Assembly (NCBI RefSeq): GCF_000350225.1
Contig: NW_005178795.1
Location: forward strand, 72,628 to 136,627
Direction of reading: 5' to 3'
Length of the DNA stretch: 64,000 nt
DNA from: Chondrus crispus
Taxonomy: Eukaryota > Rhodophyta > Florideophyceae > Gigartinales > Gigartinaceae
Within the stretch, counting starts at the first letter, position 1; every line of letters begins with the position of its first letter. Positions 32,982 to 43,447 of the stretch are shown here, one piece after another. Below the pieces are notes generated by a model. The model saw only the letters and a program-made list of their open reading frames with translations, was not told the DNA's origin and searched no databases. A program made the translations under genes and the position numbers.

Positions 32982-35288
32982 ATGTCAACAAGCGTACCCG
33001 GGGACGTCGGTCCCGGGGCGAGCAGAGCCGGATCGGCACGAGCGTCGAGGATCCCGAGGGGTCCTCGCACCCGGAGCCAGGCCAATACGGCCACGGACCC
33101 CGGAGATCAAGAATCCCCTACGGGGATAGCCGCCGACAAGACTGACCTCGACGAGAAGTTGGAGAAGATGAGCAGCGAAATTCGCGAAAAAGCGAAGAAA
33201 AATCTCGAGGCTGAATTAGCCCTCGTCCGGAAGCAACGGGAGTTGCAAGCATCCGAGTTCCACACCGTTTTAGGAGAGCTATCGGCTCGAGTGGATCTCG
33301 TCGAGAAGGAGCGAGGAGATGCGACCGACGGTCTGGAGCCGGAGGTCTTAGCCTCGTTGAAAATTTCGGTCAAGGACGCGAGGCGCGACGCCAATCAAGC
33401 CTTGGAGTCCTTAGGAAAATTCAGAGCAAGCATCGATGACCGATTCGATCGCACCGCGCAACGTCTCAAGGACCTTGAGCAGGCCGCGGATCAAGCTCCG
33501 CAAGGATCGGACGACGAGCCGCTCCCTTCGGGTAGAGAGGGCGACCGTCCGTCGAAGAAGGACAAGCCCGCTCGGCAGCGGAGTTCTAAGTCGAAGCCCT
33601 CGAAGAAGGACAAGCGACGTGCAAGCAAGGGTCACTGTAGTGACGATCCGGAGAACCGCGACTCACAGTCGGAGTCGCTTGGTCCCTCCGAAGATGGTAA
33701 CGGCGGTTCGTCGAACCATTCGGGCGATTCCGAACGCCGTTCAGAAGACGGAAACGGAATTTCGTCAAGCAAGAAAATTTCCTCCAGACGAGGCGGAGTC
33801 ACTTCGTCCGCCTCGCGGAGAGACAAGGGCGCGGAGCCTGAAGATGTCGCGACGCGGCGCATGCCGCGATGGGAAGAGTCGGAGGAGCTGAATCCGACCA
33901 ACTACCTCTTCAAGCAATTACTTTCGTACCAAACGTACCGCTTGCAGAACCCGCAGACATATTTGTCAAGTTCCTGGCGGACCGCCGTGCGAAAAATTAG
34001 GAGAGATATTCCGCCTAAGGTGAAGAAGGACAACACGTTCACAGGAGAGGAAGGGGTCCTTGTGTTGGATTTTTTGGCAAAGTTAGTTCAAGAGTTTGAT
34101 ACTCAAGAAATGAACGAGGGGCAAGCGATCCGCCTGTTGCCTGAATTTTTAAGCGGCATCGCCTTGAGACAGTACACTTCAGTGTCTCAGACGGCCGGGG
34201 CCCATCACGGAAAGATATCCGTTTGGCCAGAGGCCGTACAGTGGTTGTTGAGGAGTTTCGCAACCGACGAGGCGATCCGTCAAGCCGTGCTCGCATTGCG
34301 AGAAGTTCAGCAAAGACCGTCTGAAGACGAGATGGAATTTTATATCCGTCTGACGGACGCAAGCAATCGATGTGGAAACGTATATTCGATGGAAGAACAG
34401 ATGACGATGTTTATTGAAGGACTCGATTCGAGTATCAAGCCGATGGTATTTCAATACCGGCAAGACAATCGGGACGTTTCATTTTTGAGACTAGTGAATT
34501 ACGCGAAGGCGCATGGCTCGGCGAGCCGCGCTAAGGACAAGAAGACCAAGAAGGTCACGATTCAGACGCCGTCGACGTTCAGGGCGGGGAAGAAGCCGAG
34601 GGCTTCTTATCCCGGTCGCAGAAGTGACGCCGCCGTCCATTTAGCCGAGTCCATGTCCGCGTCAGATGAGCGCGGTGCGCATGGAAGTAGCGAAAATCAC
34701 TACGAAGGAGCGTTAGTAGCCGAAGGCGAGTTCATTGAGCCATCGGAGGGCTACGGACACGAGGACTACGGGGACAGCGGGTCGTCAACTTTACCGACGC
34801 CTGCATACACGACGGAGTCGTTTTCAGGGCCCACGGATCCCGTGATGATGTTTCGGGGGCGCGGCCACACGCCGGCGCCGCGCAATCCGATGGAAGACAA
34901 GGGTACGACGTTTCGAAGGCCAGGCTGGATGGGAAGGCCGCAACGCCAAGGAAGTCCGCCGGCCCGTGGAGGACCTAGGACGCCGTATCCCGTCAAGACG
35001 CACGGTCTGGTGTGCTATCATTGCTATGAAAAGGGGCACGCCGCGCCAACGTGCATTCTTTCCCTCCGGGAAATGCACCGAGTTTTGGAAAATTATGAGG
35101 CGTTGTCTCCGATGGAGAGGTTAGGGATACCATCGACGAGTTACCTGAAGGTCAAGAATTGGTTCGATTCGCAGACGGCGAGCACGCCGAGTGCTTCAAC
35201 GCCGGGGTCGAACCAACCCTTCAGAGGGCCCACCGCGGGGCCCGCGCCGTCGGATGTGAGGAGGATCCCGCAGCGGCAGGAAAACTAG
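32982..35288 (+). CDS. gag: Gypsy Gag polyprotein
   Basis: 768 codons. The N-terminal ~300 residues are charged and low in complexity (Lys/Arg/Ser/Asp/Glu), with a coiled coil around residues 50-170. The central part (about 305-520) is a retrotransposon capsid-like domain with WRTAVRKIRRDIPP, LLSYQTYRLQNPQTY and IEGLDSSIKPMV. Near residue 685 a zinc knuckle, CYHCYEKGHAAPTC, has CX2CX4HX4C spacing. Gag forms the particle and packages element RNA. It overlaps pol by 130 bp in the -1 direction, consistent with expression of pol by frameshifting. I saw no canonical slippery heptamer; GGAAAAC just before the stop is the nearest candidate. Confidence 0.9.
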   Translation: MSTSVPGDVGPGASRAGSARASRIPRGPRTRSQANTATDPGDQESPTGIAADKTDLDEKLEKMSSEIREKAKKNLEAELALVRKQRELQASEFHTVLGELSARVDLVEKERGDATDGLEPEVLASLKISVKDARRDANQALESLGKFRASIDDRFDRTAQRLKDLEQAADQAPQGSDDEPLPSGREGDRPSKKDKPARQRSSKSKPSKKDKRRASKGHCSDDPENRDSQSESLGPSEDGNGGSSNHSGDSERRSEDGNGISSSKKISSRRGGVTSSASRRDKGAEPEDVATRRMPRWEESEELNPTNYLFKQLLSYQTYRLQNPQTYLSSSWRTAVRKIRRDIPPKVKKDNTFTGEEGVLVLDFLAKLVQEFDTQEMNEGQAIRLLPEFLSGIALRQYTSVSQTAGAHHGKISVWPEAVQWLLRSFATDEAIRQAVLALREVQQRPSEDEMEFYIRLTDASNRCGNVYSMEEQMTMFIEGLDSSIKPMVFQYRQDNRDVSFLRLVNYAKAHGSASRAKDKKTKKVTIQTPSTFRAGKKPRASYPGRRSDAAVHLAESMSASDERGAHGSSENHYEGALVAEGEFIEPSEGYGHEDYGDSGSSTLPTPAYTTESFSGPTDPVMMFRGRGHTPAPRNPMEDKGTTFRRPGWMGRPQRQGSPPARGGPRTPYPVKTHGLVCYHCYEKGHAAPTCILSLREMHRVLENYEALSPMERLGIPSTSYLKVKNWFDSQTASTPSASTPGSNQPFRGPTAGPAPSDVRRIPQRQEN

Positions 35289-38200
35289 AGAGGGGAATCT
35301 CGCATGAGTCGCGAGAGGCACAGGGTCGACGTACTGTGCCCGGGGCTCAGCCCCGTTCCCCGTCTCTAAAGGAAAAATCAGGCCTCGAGGAGGAGGTTGT
35401 TGGATTGGTGGATAAGCCCAAAGGGCCAGCTCAAGTCAAGAAAATTTTGAGCCGAGCCCGAGATCATCCGCTGGAAGAAGTTCGAAGACCCTGGTACAGG
35501 GTTAAGCGAAGGGAGTGTCCCGAGAAGATTTTGGTTCTTGCGCGAAAAAACTACAAAGTTTACTCGGACATCGGACCCACAATTGGATTGATGAGCCGGG
35601 TGTTGTCTGTTTTAGACACCGGCGCGGGACCAAACCTTGTGCGAAAATCGGAACTCCCAGCTGGAATGGAATCTCTAGTGTCCTATGGACCGACCCAGGA
35701 CATTGGCGACGCGAACAATAGGCCACTCCGGACTCTCGGCACAATTAGAATGCCTGTGAGGCTTGGAAAATTTGTGGCCGCAGCCGAGTTTATTGTATGC
35801 GAAAAACTAGCCGTCCCGCTAATTCTAGGCGCGGACTACTGTGACCGGTTTGTGGAAGCAATTTATCCAAGGAAGAAAACGGTTGAGTTGGCGGATTTCT
35901 CGGAGGTTCCGATAGTTAGGCGGTTCTCGACGAGAAAAGGGAAGAAGAATCTCGTCCCGGGAGAGAACGAGAATGATGGAAAGGTGGAGCGAATTTCCCC
36001 TAAGGTAAAAGTGGCAAGAGCCACGACTATCGAGCCAGGGACGCAACGCGTCCTGGAATGCACCTCGAAGAAGGCGGGCTTGGTTGTGGTTCAGCCGTAC
36101 TCGTCGTTGTACGAAAGGCACGGGTTGACGTGCACGAATGGTGTCGTTCAGGTTGAGCCTGACAGGCCATTTCGTTTACTCGTTGCGAATTTTAGGACGT
36201 ACCCTGTCAGGGTGCAAAAAGGCCAAGTGGTGGCAGAATTATTACCGCACCCGAGAGCCGCGCTCGAGAGCAAAACCGCCATTGGTGAAGTTCTCGGAAT
36301 TCAAGAAAGGAAGAAGGAAAATTTTCCTAATTCCACCAAGACGCCTACGGGCGAGACAAAATGCGAACCGTCGGATCAAGCGCGCGAGGACCAGCCAGAA
36401 GAACGGTCGGCAGAGCTCTCCGCGTCGGCATCTACGAAGCCGCAACGCAGGATTGAGCCGCCACCGCCGGACGTGGAGGACCTCGACCTGAGCCACGTGC
36501 CGGAACGGCTGCGTGAGCGGTTCCGTCGGATGTTGAAGAAGTATTCATGGATGTGGGATGGGACGCTTGGCGAAATTAATACCACCGTCCATCGGATCGA
36601 GTTGATACCCGAGACTCGCCCCATCGCAGAAGCCCCGTATCGGGCCGGACCTAAAGCCCGCGAAGTAGAAGATGCAGAGGTGCAGAAGATGTTGGAGGCA
36701 GGAGTGATAGAACCAGCGCAGTCAGAATGGGCGTCGCCCGTGTTGCTGGTGCCCAAGCCGGATGGGTCAATGCGTTTTTGCGTAGACTACCGCAGGCTGA
36801 ACGCAGTGACGGTGAAGGACACGTACCCCTTACCGCGCATGGATGAGTGCCTGGACTCGCTTGGTGACACCAAGGTTTTCTCCGCGTTGGACGCAATTTC
36901 GGGATATTGGCAGATGCTTATCCCTGAGCGCGACCGCGACAAGCCCGCATTTTCGTGTCACTCAGGACTGTATCGCTTCTCAAGAATGCCCTTCGGGCTA
37001 ACTAACGCGCCAGCGACGTTTCAGAGAGCAATGGATATCCTGTTCTCTCCGTTCCGTTGGAAGTGCTGCTTGGTGTATCTGGACGACATAATAATTTTTA
37101 GCAAGTCGTGGGAGGAGCACATCGTGCACGTGGATGAGATACTTTCTGTATTGGAGAAGGCAGGTGTGAAGCTCAAGCTTCGCAAGTGTGAATTTTTCGG
37201 CGAAAAGATCAAGTACCTGGGCCATGTCGTTCGGCCAGGTACATTGGAAGTGGAAGATGCGCGAACCGTCGCATTGGAACAAGTGAGGTACCCTCAAACG
37301 CAGACCCAGCTCAGGAGCTTCTTGGGGCTTTGTAATGTCTACCGCAGATTCGTTCCGCATTATGCGAAAATCGCGCATCCGCTCAATCAACTGTTGAAGA
37401 AAGGACAACCTGTCCAGTTGGAAGGATTCGACGAACCGTGCAAGAAATCTTTTCATAAGCTCAAGGACGCCATCTTGGCACCGCTGGTGTTGGCGCTGCC
37501 GAAGAAGGACCTACCCTACTCGGTAGATACCGATGCAAGCGACTACCAAATAGGCGCTGCACTATTTCAAACACACCCGGATGCGCAACGCAAACCCATC
37601 GGGTTCTTTTCAAGAACGTTAGCCGCAGCCGAGAGAAACTATTCCGTATCAGAAAAAGAATGTCTAGCGGTAATTTGGGCCGTACAGACTTTAAGACCAT
37701 ATCTATATGGCGAGCACTTCGTCGTGCATACCGACCATGCCTCATTGAGGTGGTTGATGAACGTAACCGACCCCAGCGGGAGATTTATCCGATGGAGGCT
37801 ACGCCTCTCGGAATTCGATTTTGAAATCAAGTACAAAAAGGGAAAGGCTAACAGACAGGCGGACGCTTTGTCAAGGTTGCGAACCGCAGGAGAAACCGTC
37901 GACGAAATCGACGACGAAATCCCTTGCTTTATGGCCAAACCGGCCGAGGGTACAGTGGAGGACGAGGAAAGTATTGACGCGGCAGACGACATCCTCGCTC
38001 TTGAGGGGGGCACCGCCCCTGATCGCCTCGATCAATTCCAAGCTTTCACTCCGGAGGAGCTCATTCGCGAGCAAGCCGTCGACCCCTTCTGCAACCGCAT
38101 CAAGGAAGAAATGGACGCCGGAAAGGTGAGAACGTTCAGCACGGAGACCGAGGAACTCGAAGGAACTCTATGCCGTACCGCGGCGGAGTTTGTACAAGTG

Positions 38201-38467
38201 GTAATACCACAATCGTTAAGGGACCGCGTCCTAGGGTTGAGCCACTACGCAAAATTGGCAGGCCACCCGGGAGGCAGGAAACTTTACAAGACTTTGAGAA
38301 GGTATTTTTATTGGCCTACGATGGCCCTAGACTGCTACGCAGTCGCGAAGAATTGCGCCGCATGTGCGCGGGAAAGGGTGAAGTTAAGAAAAACACGAAG
38401 GAAATGTAGCTGTTCACGCCCAAAACGCCGCTGGAATTTGTCGCCATCGACATCCTTGGCGAGCTAA
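35159..38467 (+). CDS. pol: Gypsy Pol: protease, reverse transcriptase, RNase H, integrase N-terminus
   Basis: Open frame of about 1100 codons overlapping the end of gag. In order: aspartic protease VLDTGAGPNLV (residue ~153); reverse transcriptase with FCVDYRRLNAVTV, MPFGLTNAPATFQ and YLDDIIIF (catalytic YxDD, residue ~640); RNase H with SVDTDASDYQIGA (~789) and HTDHASLRWL; and the integrase zinc-binding HHCC region (HYAKLAGHPG ... CAACARE) near residue 1040. Homology to integrase leaves this frame near 38395 because of a small indel in an A-rich run, and the last ~25 residues are out of frame. The enzyme copies element RNA into DNA in cytoplasmic particles. Confidence 0.9.
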   Translation: MVRFADGEHAECFNAGVEPTLQRAHRGARAVGCEEDPAAAGKLERGISHESREAQGRRTVPGAQPRSPSLKEKSGLEEEVVGLVDKPKGPAQVKKILSRARDHPLEEVRRPWYRVKRRECPEKILVLARKNYKVYSDIGPTIGLMSRVLSVLDTGAGPNLVRKSELPAGMESLVSYGPTQDIGDANNRPLRTLGTIRMPVRLGKFVAAAEFIVCEKLAVPLILGADYCDRFVEAIYPRKKTVELADFSEVPIVRRFSTRKGKKNLVPGENENDGKVERISPKVKVARATTIEPGTQRVLECTSKKAGLVVVQPYSSLYERHGLTCTNGVVQVEPDRPFRLLVANFRTYPVRVQKGQVVAELLPHPRAALESKTAIGEVLGIQERKKENFPNSTKTPTGETKCEPSDQAREDQPEERSAELSASASTKPQRRIEPPPPDVEDLDLSHVPERLRERFRRMLKKYSWMWDGTLGEINTTVHRIELIPETRPIAEAPYRAGPKAREVEDAEVQKMLEAGVIEPAQSEWASPVLLVPKPDGSMRFCVDYRRLNAVTVKDTYPLPRMDECLDSLGDTKVFSALDAISGYWQMLIPERDRDKPAFSCHSGLYRFSRMPFGLTNAPATFQRAMDILFSPFRWKCCLVYLDDIIIFSKSWEEHIVHVDEILSVLEKAGVKLKLRKCEFFGEKIKYLGHVVRPGTLEVEDARTVALEQVRYPQTQTQLRSFLGLCNVYRRFVPHYAKIAHPLNQLLKKGQPVQLEGFDEPCKKSFHKLKDAILAPLVLALPKKDLPYSVDTDASDYQIGAALFQTHPDAQRKPIGFFSRTLAAAERNYSVSEKECLAVIWAVQTLRPYLYGEHFVVHTDHASLRWLMNVTDPSGRFIRWRLRLSEFDFEIKYKKGKANRQADALSRLRTAGETVDEIDDEIPCFMAKPAEGTVEDEESIDAADDILALEGGTAPDRLDQFQAFTPEELIREQAVDPFCNRIKEEMDAGKVRTFSTETEELEGTLCRTAAEFVQVVIPQSLRDRVLGLSHYAKLAGHPGGRKLYKTLRRYFYWPTMALDCYAVAKNCAACARERVKLRKTRRKCSCSRPKRRWNLSPSTSLAS

Positions 38468-39741
38468 TTACAACTAAGCGAGGAAATCGGTATATTGTCG
38501 TGATCAGCGATCGATACTCGAAACTGGAACGAACCGTACCGTTGAAGAAGATATCAGCTGCGCACATCGCACAAGCCTTCGTTCACCATTGGGTACTCGT
38601 GTACGGACCGCCGGTCAAGCTGCTGTCCGACAATGGAACACAGTTCACGGCCCGGTTCTTTCAGAACGTCTGTCGAATTCTCGGCATCCGCAATGTGTTC
38701 ACGACTACGTACCACCCGCAAGCCAACGGCCAAGTTGAGAGATTTAACCGCACGCTGACTTCCGCGTTGCGAAAATACGTTGGAGAGCACCCCAAGGACT
38801 GGGACTTATTTAGCGACGCTGTGACGTTCGCCTACAACACACAAGTTCATCGAACTACGAACATTGCACCCTTCGAGCTGGTGTTGGCTCGGGCGCCGAG
38901 AAACATTGCGCTACAAGCGCAACCAACATTGGAGAATTTCAGCTCGTCACGAGCATACTACCTGAAATGGCAGTCGTGGTTGGAGAGCCTAACGCGAGGC
39001 GCTGATAGGAGTTTGCGGAAGGAACAAGCCCGGTACAAGCGAAATTTCGACGCACGCCTTCGCAAACCGAAATATGAGATCCCACCGGGGTCCTACGTGT
39101 TCCTCCGGAAGGAGCAGGGCACAGCTAGCGAACCGAAACACAAGCTGGCACAAGTCGCTACAGGACCTTATCAGGTTAAAAGATCGGATCAACATACGGT
39201 AGTCATTGCTATTGGCGATCAGGAGGAACGCGTATCGCGAGACAGGGTGGAGTTAGCCCCAAGCCCGATGGACTATGCGCAGATAACTGGCCTACGGCAA
39301 GCGCTACAGTTCCTGGGAGAGCCGGAGCTAAACGAAGAAGGAGAGGTAATGGAGGACGAGGAACGTCCTCACACCCGTGCGCCTACGACGGGAGACCAGG
39401 ATAATTTAGTTGGTCGAACGCCGACAACGGAGACACCTCCAGACCTACGCGAGTTTGGAAAGTCCAGAGAAGAGGATGAGTTGGAAGATCTTCGGAAGGG
39501 GGAAGGACAGTTGGACACGCAGGAAGAAGGAACCGAAAGTCAGGAGTATGTGATCGACAAGATCGTGGACCACGGCTACGACGAGGAGAAATTAATTTTC
39601 AAAGTGAGGTGGTATGGGTATACCATCGAGGACGCAACGTGGGAACCTATTGAGCAGATCCCCCGCAGCGCGGTAGTCACATATTTCCGAAGAAAAAGGC
39701 GACCCTTACCCACCCAAGCGTCGCACGCACAACCGGGATAG
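38410..39741 (+). CDS. int: Gypsy integrase core and chromodomain, separated by frameshift and TAG
   Basis: This frame continues pol, offset by one base, just after an in-frame TAG at 38407-38409. It holds the DDE integrase core: FVAIDILG (first Asp), LLSDNGTQFTARF (second Asp) and ANGQVERFNRTL (Glu). A basic linker and a GPY-like segment (ATGPYQVKRSD) follow. An acidic spacer leads to a chromodomain, EYVIDKIVDHGYDEEKL ... FKVRWYGYTIEDATWEP, the hallmark of chromoviruses, which use it to target integration to marked chromatin. The stop and shift mean it cannot be made from this copy without recoding. Confidence 0.9.
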   Translation: MFTPKTPLEFVAIDILGELITTKRGNRYIVVISDRYSKLERTVPLKKISAAHIAQAFVHHWVLVYGPPVKLLSDNGTQFTARFFQNVCRILGIRNVFTTTYHPQANGQVERFNRTLTSALRKYVGEHPKDWDLFSDAVTFAYNTQVHRTTNIAPFELVLARAPRNIALQAQPTLENFSSSRAYYLKWQSWLESLTRGADRSLRKEQARYKRNFDARLRKPKYEIPPGSYVFLRKEQGTASEPKHKLAQVATGPYQVKRSDQHTVVIAIGDQEERVSRDRVELAPSPMDYAQITGLRQALQFLGEPELNEEGEVMEDEERPHTRAPTTGDQDNLVGRTPTTETPPDLREFGKSREEDELEDLRKGEGQLDTQEEGTESQEYVIDKIVDHGYDEEKLIFKVRWYGYTIEDATWEPIEQIPRSAVVTYFRRKRRPLPTQASHAQPG

Positions 39742-42700
39742 CCATCGTAAATAGAATTAGTAGGTTAGAGACAACAGAGAGGTCAGAACTTCGAGAAAGG
39801 AACACATCTACGGGGTTCGCAGATAAGGAGTTTGAAGGAAAGGAGAGCAAGCAGAGAAGCGAGACTGTATCCTTGGATGAGGCATTGAGCCTCTCAGAAA
39901 ACACACACGCTTCATCACGGTACGCACGAGAAATGACGTTTCGAACGGACGGTCCGCCCACGTGGGGGGGATGATGAAATCAAATTATATATACATATGT
40001 AAGCGTGTCGACAACAACCCGCTGAACAGGCGACACAAGTGAGAAGTCGAATCCAGCCATGCTGTGAAATTATGATCAAAAAGCAGGAAAAATTACGGCA
40101 GCTGCGGTACGCACGATAAGTGGTGATCGTTTGCCACAGTCGGCGACATAACTATTCTAAGTCGCCCCGCAGCCAAGCCCCACCCGACCTCACACGAAGC
40201 CGATCGTCACACTCACTGCTAACACAGTGCCCATGCTCGCCGAGCACGAAGACTCGTCCAAAGGGACCACCCTCAGAAGAGCGCGATTACGAATTCACCG
40301 GCGGTGACCGACGTCGACGCTCACAATCGGTCCTATTATATTTTTTTCCAGGACGGTCGACTTAGCACTTACCCATCATGATTTCTCTTCAACTCTGTCG
40401 TTTCTTTGTTTCCTTGTTTATTCACTTTCCTTTTTTCTGTTTTGTTATTGTTCTGTTCAAGTTACTATAATTTTCTGTGTGGTCAAGGAGACGACCCCGC
40501 ACTGCGGGGGTCGATCAGAAGAACCTACAAGGAATAAGAAGGAGGCTATTGCCACGCCAATGAGAAGGGGAACCCTACAGTAGACCCAAGATTCGAAACA
40601 AGGCGTTCCATTGAGAACGAAGAAGAAGCCCCTTCCCCCCGTGGGGATGCGCGTAATGAGGCGCGAAGGACGAGCGAGGGTCGTACGAGACCTGATGAGC
40701 ACCAAGCGGACAGTATGGTCCGTGTCGCGAAAGAATACGTCGGAAACCCTGAAGGATGCCCTCCCACCTTGTACATGAAATTACTTTCGTGGCGACTCTC
40801 TTCACTTTTTTACTTTTTTCCTTTACCGTGCAGAAGGCACTGACGAGACACGTAATTATAATAGCCCCACGGGGTGAAGCTCCCAACTGATGGAGACCTC
40901 TCAGGCAACGTTCACCGTATACGTGAACCGGCTACTGTGTCTTGTCATTTTTTTGTTTTGTTTCGAGGTTAATCTACGCGGGACGAATGGTATCGTTAGC
41001 TCCTTGGGAGAAGGAGTCAAATCTAAGAAAGGGAGTTTGAACCCCCGACGAGGGCCTGGTGCAAGTTTCATTGAGATCCTCGATATTGGTTTGAAAAAAA
41101 AGCGTACCGGCACAACCTTCATTGGGTGTGCACCGTGAGAGCATCAGCTCAATATTCGTGCTCAATTGTGCTTAGGACGAGCCCTCGGCCCGGGCGACGC
41201 ATCAGTCAGTCCGCGACAGGATCATCGATCTCACCCTACAACAGTTGTATTTTTCTGTACTCCCATTTCTCCTTTGTCATCAGGGATTGAACGCAAGAGC
41301 GCCTGCGCGGTGTCCTGTCTGGAAAACTCTGACGTCCTTGAGTACAGACTCCATGAATAATGGCGACGTACCGTCGGCAACGAGAATTAATCCTGAGACC
41401 TCTCATCTGAGGAAAGAACAGAACGATGATGAGATGGGATTGAGACGCAGATCAACGCATGGGGCCTTCCTTCATTAATGTGATTTCCTACGAAAGGAGA
41501 CGAAGGTTTATACAGCGTAAGAGGAAACTTTTGAAAGATTTTAGTTCAGCACTTGACGAAACCTGGAGTGCTTTGCTTATTGAGGAAATCGGGGAGAACG
41601 CGGAGGAACGGGGACGTCTCGTATGCATTGGACGAACTCAGGTTGTTAAGATCTGAGAAACCAATTTGACTTGGGAGCATGAGCACATTGCATGCCAACA
41701 CNNNNNNNNNNNNNNNNNNNNNNNNNNNNNNNNNNNNNNNNNNNNNNNNNNNNNNNNNNNNNNNNNNNNNNNNNNNNNNNNNNNNNNNNNNNNNNNNNNN
41801 NNNNNNNNNNNNNNNNNNNNNNNNNNNNNNNNNNNNNNNNNNNNNNNNNNNNNNNNNNNNNNNNNNNNNNNNNNNNNNNNNNNNNNNNNNNNNNNNNNNN
41901 NNNNNNNNNNNNNNNNNNNNNNNNNNNNNNNNNNNNNNNNNNNNNNNNNNNNNNNNNNNNNNNNNNNNNNNNNNNNNNNNNNNNNNNNNNNNNNNNNNNN
42001 NNNNNNNNNNNNNNNNNNNNNNNNNNNNNNNNNNNNNNNNNNNNNNNNNNNNNNNNNNNNNNNNNNNNNNNNNNNNNNNNNNNNNNNNNNNNNNNNNNNN
42101 NNNNNNNNNNNNNNNNNNNNNNNNNNNNNNNNNNNNNNNNNNNNNNNNNNNNNNNNNNNNNNNNNNNNNNNNNNNNNNNNNNNNNNNNNNNNNNNNNNNN
42201 NNNNNNNNNNNNNNNNATCTAAATGCACGATCCGAGACAAGATCAAGATGGTCGCTCATCGCGATGCGATCAACTAATCGTAATACGTATGACCGGACGT
42301 GTACGAGGAATCCTCGTCGCCACCTCAACTAGTTACGAATCGCCGTCAGGACACAATGAGATCACGGGCAACGACGTTGACGTCTCCGCACCTATCGAGC
42401 CGCTATTCTGAGTCTGCACGTAAGGGATGTTTTTAAAGAGAGAGAGGGTAGAACCTACGTGTGAATGAACCGGGTTCTTGACCCCGCCGGAGTCGGGAGA
42501 GCAGAGGTTTCCCCGCGGAGCTTCCGTCGTCGGTTCAATATTTTTCATGGCATGAAATGTGAACAGGGGAAAGGGCTTCCGATCGAGGAACTAAAAAAAC
42601 GGACAGCAATGAAACGGAAGGTCGCGGAAATGGCGAATGCCACTGAAGGCGTACAGGGGAACTGAGTCGAACCGGCAACTACAACAGAGAAAAATTGTAG

Positions 42701-43447
42701 GGAGTCATGGTAGCGATGCTCCTTGTCAGAATGACAGTTTTCGAGGGATTAGGAAACCGAGGGCGGCTCGCCGCGCGAAAAAGAGGAGGTAAGTGAGGAA
42801 TTTGAAGAGGTAAAAAGGGGAAGACAAAAAGAGGAGGTAAACCACAAAAGAGGAGGAAAGGGAAGACGCACATCGAGGATGGGAGAAAGAGAATGCGCAG
42901 GAAATTGGGGGAAATTGAGAAATGAAGAGGAGGACCGAAAAGCGGATCACCTCAGAGACCCTAAGGGGGACTGTATTCCCTTGAGGAGGAATCCCCAAAC
43001 GGGAAACGGAGCAACTGAAGATGCGATCATTGACGACGTCTCGTGGATGGCTGAACAAAAAGGGGGGAGGGCGACTAGAAAAATTGTCTGGGACCGCCAC
43101 GTCCCTGCCTACGGCAAGAAGAGGGCAAACGAAAGGAGAAAGTCGGAGATGCCGTAAACACGCACGTTGCCGCCCCCGTTAGGCAGAGTCAGGGCGTAGG
43201 AAAAGAGGGAGAAAAGTGGTCAAGGATAAAGAGGAGGAATTGAAGAGAAGGAAATATAGGGGAATCAGGAAAGGGAGAACTGAAAATGCAAAAGAGGAGG
43301 AAATTGGAAATAACAGGAGATGCGCAGGTGGGTTCTTTTTATCGCGCAAAGGTCGTACGATAAAGTAGCTAGTCGACTATCAGGTGGGCAGGATGGGAAA
43401 AGAAGGACAGGTCGCAAGGAAGTGCTGTGGCCGCCGTCTCAACGAGA
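39742..43447. other. Long 3' non-coding region of the Gypsy element, with assembly gap
   Basis: 3.7 kb between pol and the antisense ORF. It contains short ORFs without motifs, purine-rich repeats (GAGGAGG-type, about 42780-43320) and the run of N at 41702-42216. I see no supportable gene. Extra sequence between pol and the 3' LTR is known in some large Gypsy lineages. Confidence 0.6.
41702..42216. other. Assembly gap (515 N)
   Basis: Unsequenced bases inside the Gypsy 3' region. ORFs drawn across it are meaningless. Confidence 1.

Noticed and set aside
35159..35288. Programmed -1 frameshift site between gag and pol
   Set aside because: The overlap and frame fit, but no canonical X XXY YYZ heptamer was found, so only the overlap is reported.
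41546..42332. ORFs spanning 41.5-42.3 kb
   Set aside because: They consist mainly of undetermined bases in the assembly gap.
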